26,718 nucleotides of DNA from the IMG/VR virus record IMGVR_UViG_3300008110_000518, positions 1 through 26,718 of that record; one strand, written 5' to 3'. Below are positions 25,768 through 26,718 of this stretch, piece after piece. Origin of the DNA: a virus. The notes beneath the pieces were generated by a model, which was given only the letters and a program-made list of their open reading frames with translations, did not search any database and was not told the origin of the DNA. The translations under genes were made by a program, and so were the position numbers. Each line of letters starts with the position of its first letter. Within the stretch, counting starts at the first letter, position 1.

Positions 25768-25776
25768 CCTTTAACT

Positions 25777-25805
25777 TATGAAATATTTCTTTATTGTAAT
25801 ATAAT
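25777..25805 (+). promoter_or_regulatory. possible sigma70-like promoter for the dNMP kinase gene
   Basis: TATAAT at 25800-25805 is a perfect -10. TTATGA at 25777-25782, 17 bp upstream, is a weak -35 (3 of 6). The region from the gp13 stop to the start is AT-rich, so chance matches are likely. A 12-bp palindrome, AAGGTTAACCTT (25760-25771), spans the gp13 stop just upstream. Confidence 0.45.
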
Positions 25806-25823
25806 ATGTTACAAGGAGATAAA

Positions 25824-26459
25824 ATGCTAGTAAGCGTTACTGGATTCATCGGATCAGGCAAAGATACTATTGCCGACTACCTCATCACAGAACACGGATT
25901 CAAAAAAGAAAGTTGGGCTGGCAGTCTTAAAGACGCAGTATCACACATCTTTGGTTGGGAACGTGAATTACTTGAAGGCACTACAAAATATAGCCGTGAA
26001 TGGCGTGAACAAGTTGATCTTTGGTGGAGTGAGCGATTAGGAATTGAGAAACTTAGTCCACGCTGGGTCTTACAACAGTGGGGAACTGAAGTAGGCCGTC
26101 AAAGCTTTCATAACGATATTTGGATAGCAAGTTTAGAAAATAAATTGCGTCAAAGTAGGGATGATATTGTTATTACTGACACACGTTTTGCTAATGAAAT
26201 GGAAGCTATTAAAAGACTTGGTGGCATAACAATTAGAGTACATCGTGGACCTAAACCTGACTGGTATGATGATGCTATATCAGTTAATAAAGGACCTAGG
26301 CATATTGGTTGGTCACTAAGCAAAGATAGACTTGGGAAATTAGGAATACACCCTAGCGAATATAGCAGTGTAGGACTAGATTTTGATCATGAAATACATA
26401 ATGACAGCACAATTGACGATTTATTTGACTGTGTTAAACACATGCTCAATTTGCCTTAA
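25824..26459 (+). CDS. deoxynucleoside monophosphate kinase (T4 gp1-like)
   Basis: This is 211 residues from the ATG at 25824, chosen because AAGGAG lies 5 nt upstream. An ATG at 25806 is also in frame but lies upstream of that site and would put the ribosome-binding sequence inside the gene. The P-loop GFIGSGKDT spans residues 7-15. VITDTRF (116-122) resembles the conserved strand and Arg segment of the dNMP-kinase family, and LSPRWVLQQWGTEVGR (78-93) matches the substrate-binding helix typical of phage dNMP kinases. T4 gp1 (241 residues) phosphorylates dTMP, dGMP and hydroxymethyl-dCMP to diphosphates for phage DNA synthesis. The substrate range here is unknown. Its stop overlaps the stop of the convergent HNH-like gene. 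Confidence 0.85.
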   Translation: MLVSVTGFIGSGKDTIADYLITEHGFKKESWAGSLKDAVSHIFGWERELLEGTTKYSREWREQVDLWWSERLGIEKLSPRWVLQQWGTEVGRQSFHNDIWIASLENKLRQSRDDIVITDTRFANEMEAIKRLGGITIRVHRGPKPDWYDDAISVNKGPRHIGWSLSKDRLGKLGIHPSEYSSVGLDFDHEIHNDSTIDDLFDCVKHMLNLP

Positions 26460-26718
26460 TCGACTTCTAAATCCCCACGTTTCCAAATAGTTTCTCTACG
26501 TTTGACTATTTCCACACAATTTAAACATACTGTACGTAGATTAAATAGGTCTACGTTGTTTAAATTTCCGTCAATGTGAAATACTAATAACTGACTATCG
26601 TAGAGTTTTTTAAACCCGCATATATCACATGTGGGTTTTTTCTTGTACCCTACTAGCTTCCATTTGGGCTGCTGCGGAGTTAGCTTTTTATTCTTTCTCC
26701 TGCATTCCTCACACTTGC
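26456..26718 (-). CDS. HNH-like zinc-binding protein, 3' part only
   Basis: Translating leftwards from the right edge gives 86 codons to a TAA at 26458-26456; the 5' end lies outside the window. Pairs of cysteines form zinc knuckles: KCEECRRK at the edge, TCDICGFK, and VCLNC. Between the last two lies VFHIDGNLNNVDLFNLRTV, which matches the H..D.N...N.-type HNH nuclease core (His47, Asn51, Asn59 of the visible part). Similar small proteins, often labelled HNH endonuclease, are frequent in marine T4-like phages. It may be a stand-alone nicking or homing nuclease, or a zinc-ribbon protein without activity. The stop overlaps that of the dNMP kinase gene tail to tail. Confidence 0.75.
   Translation of the reverse strand, partial: KCEECRRKNKKLTPQQPKWKLVGYKKKPTCDICGFKKLYDSQLLVFHIDGNLNNVDLFNLRTVCLNCVEIVKRRETIWKRGDLEVD
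26612..26641 (+). terminator. possible terminator for rightward transcripts, inside the HNH-like gene
   Basis: AAACCCGCAT (26612-26621) and ATGTGGGTTT (26629-26638) form a 10-bp stem with one G-T pair and a 7-nt loop, followed by further T to 26641. On the plus strand this has the shape of an intrinsic terminator about 150 nt after the dNMP kinase stop. On the minus strand the same bases encode the KPTCDICGF zinc knuckle. The fit may be chance. Confidence 0.35.

Noticed and set aside
25806-25823. Upstream ATG for the dNMP kinase gene
   Set aside because: It precedes the AAGGAG site and overlaps the -10 region. The ATG at 25824 begins directly with the conserved strand before the P-loop.

Overview
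The window looks like a piece of an AT-rich, T4-like marine myovirus, of the kind known from cyanophage, pelagiphage and ocean viromes. The evidence is the neck/tail-completion homologues (gp13, gp14, gp15), T4-type late promoter motifs (TATAAATA and GATAAATA), auxiliary metabolic genes typical of marine viruses (an IscA/HesB-type Fe-S carrier, a 2OG-Fe(II) oxygenase, MazG), tight head-to-tail gene packing and a very large repetitive fibre gene. The host cannot be told from this stretch. I saw no tRNA, rRNA, CRISPR array or integrase.

Layout, left to right. (1) 1-2748, + strand: tandem late-promoter motifs, then two small proteins (one probably structural, one unknown), the IscA-like Fe-S carrier, a 2OG-Fe(II) oxygenase and a PD-(D/E)XK nuclease, mostly with overlapping start/stop codons. 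(2) 2807-17572, + strand: one uninterrupted 4921-codon gene for a fibre-like structural protein, covering 55% of the window and built from nested repeats. (3) 17682-18791, + strand: a second structural protein behind its own late promoter set inside an inverted repeat, closed by a strong intrinsic terminator. (4) 18849-19532, + strand: a pirin-family cupin. (5) 19512-22975, - strand: gp14, a broken gp15 and a broken Nudix hydrolase, read right to left. (6) 23098-24961, + strand: an early-type operon behind a sigma70-like promoter (unknown 399-residue protein, small unknown protein, MazG). (7) 24969-25767: a terminator hairpin that also contains a late promoter and the gp13 ribosome-binding site, then gp13. 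(8) 25824-26459, + strand: a T4 gp1-like deoxynucleoside monophosphate kinase. (9) At the right edge, - strand: the 3' part of a zinc-binding HNH-like gene.

The virion genes (fibre, 17682 protein, neck proteins) follow T4-type late motifs. The MazG and dNMP-kinase genes, which serve nucleotide pools, follow host-type promoters. Three points stand out. Three late promoters are physically combined with inverted repeats, and at gp13 the geometry suggests an early-off/late-on switch. Two neighbouring genes on the minus strand carry clear lesions: gp15 is out of frame and appears to lack a middle segment, and the Nudix gene has a stop codon exactly at a catalytic glutamate. The giant fibre has a readable history of amplification at three scales: a 17-residue repeat, an ~84-residue pair and an ~1.3-kb block.
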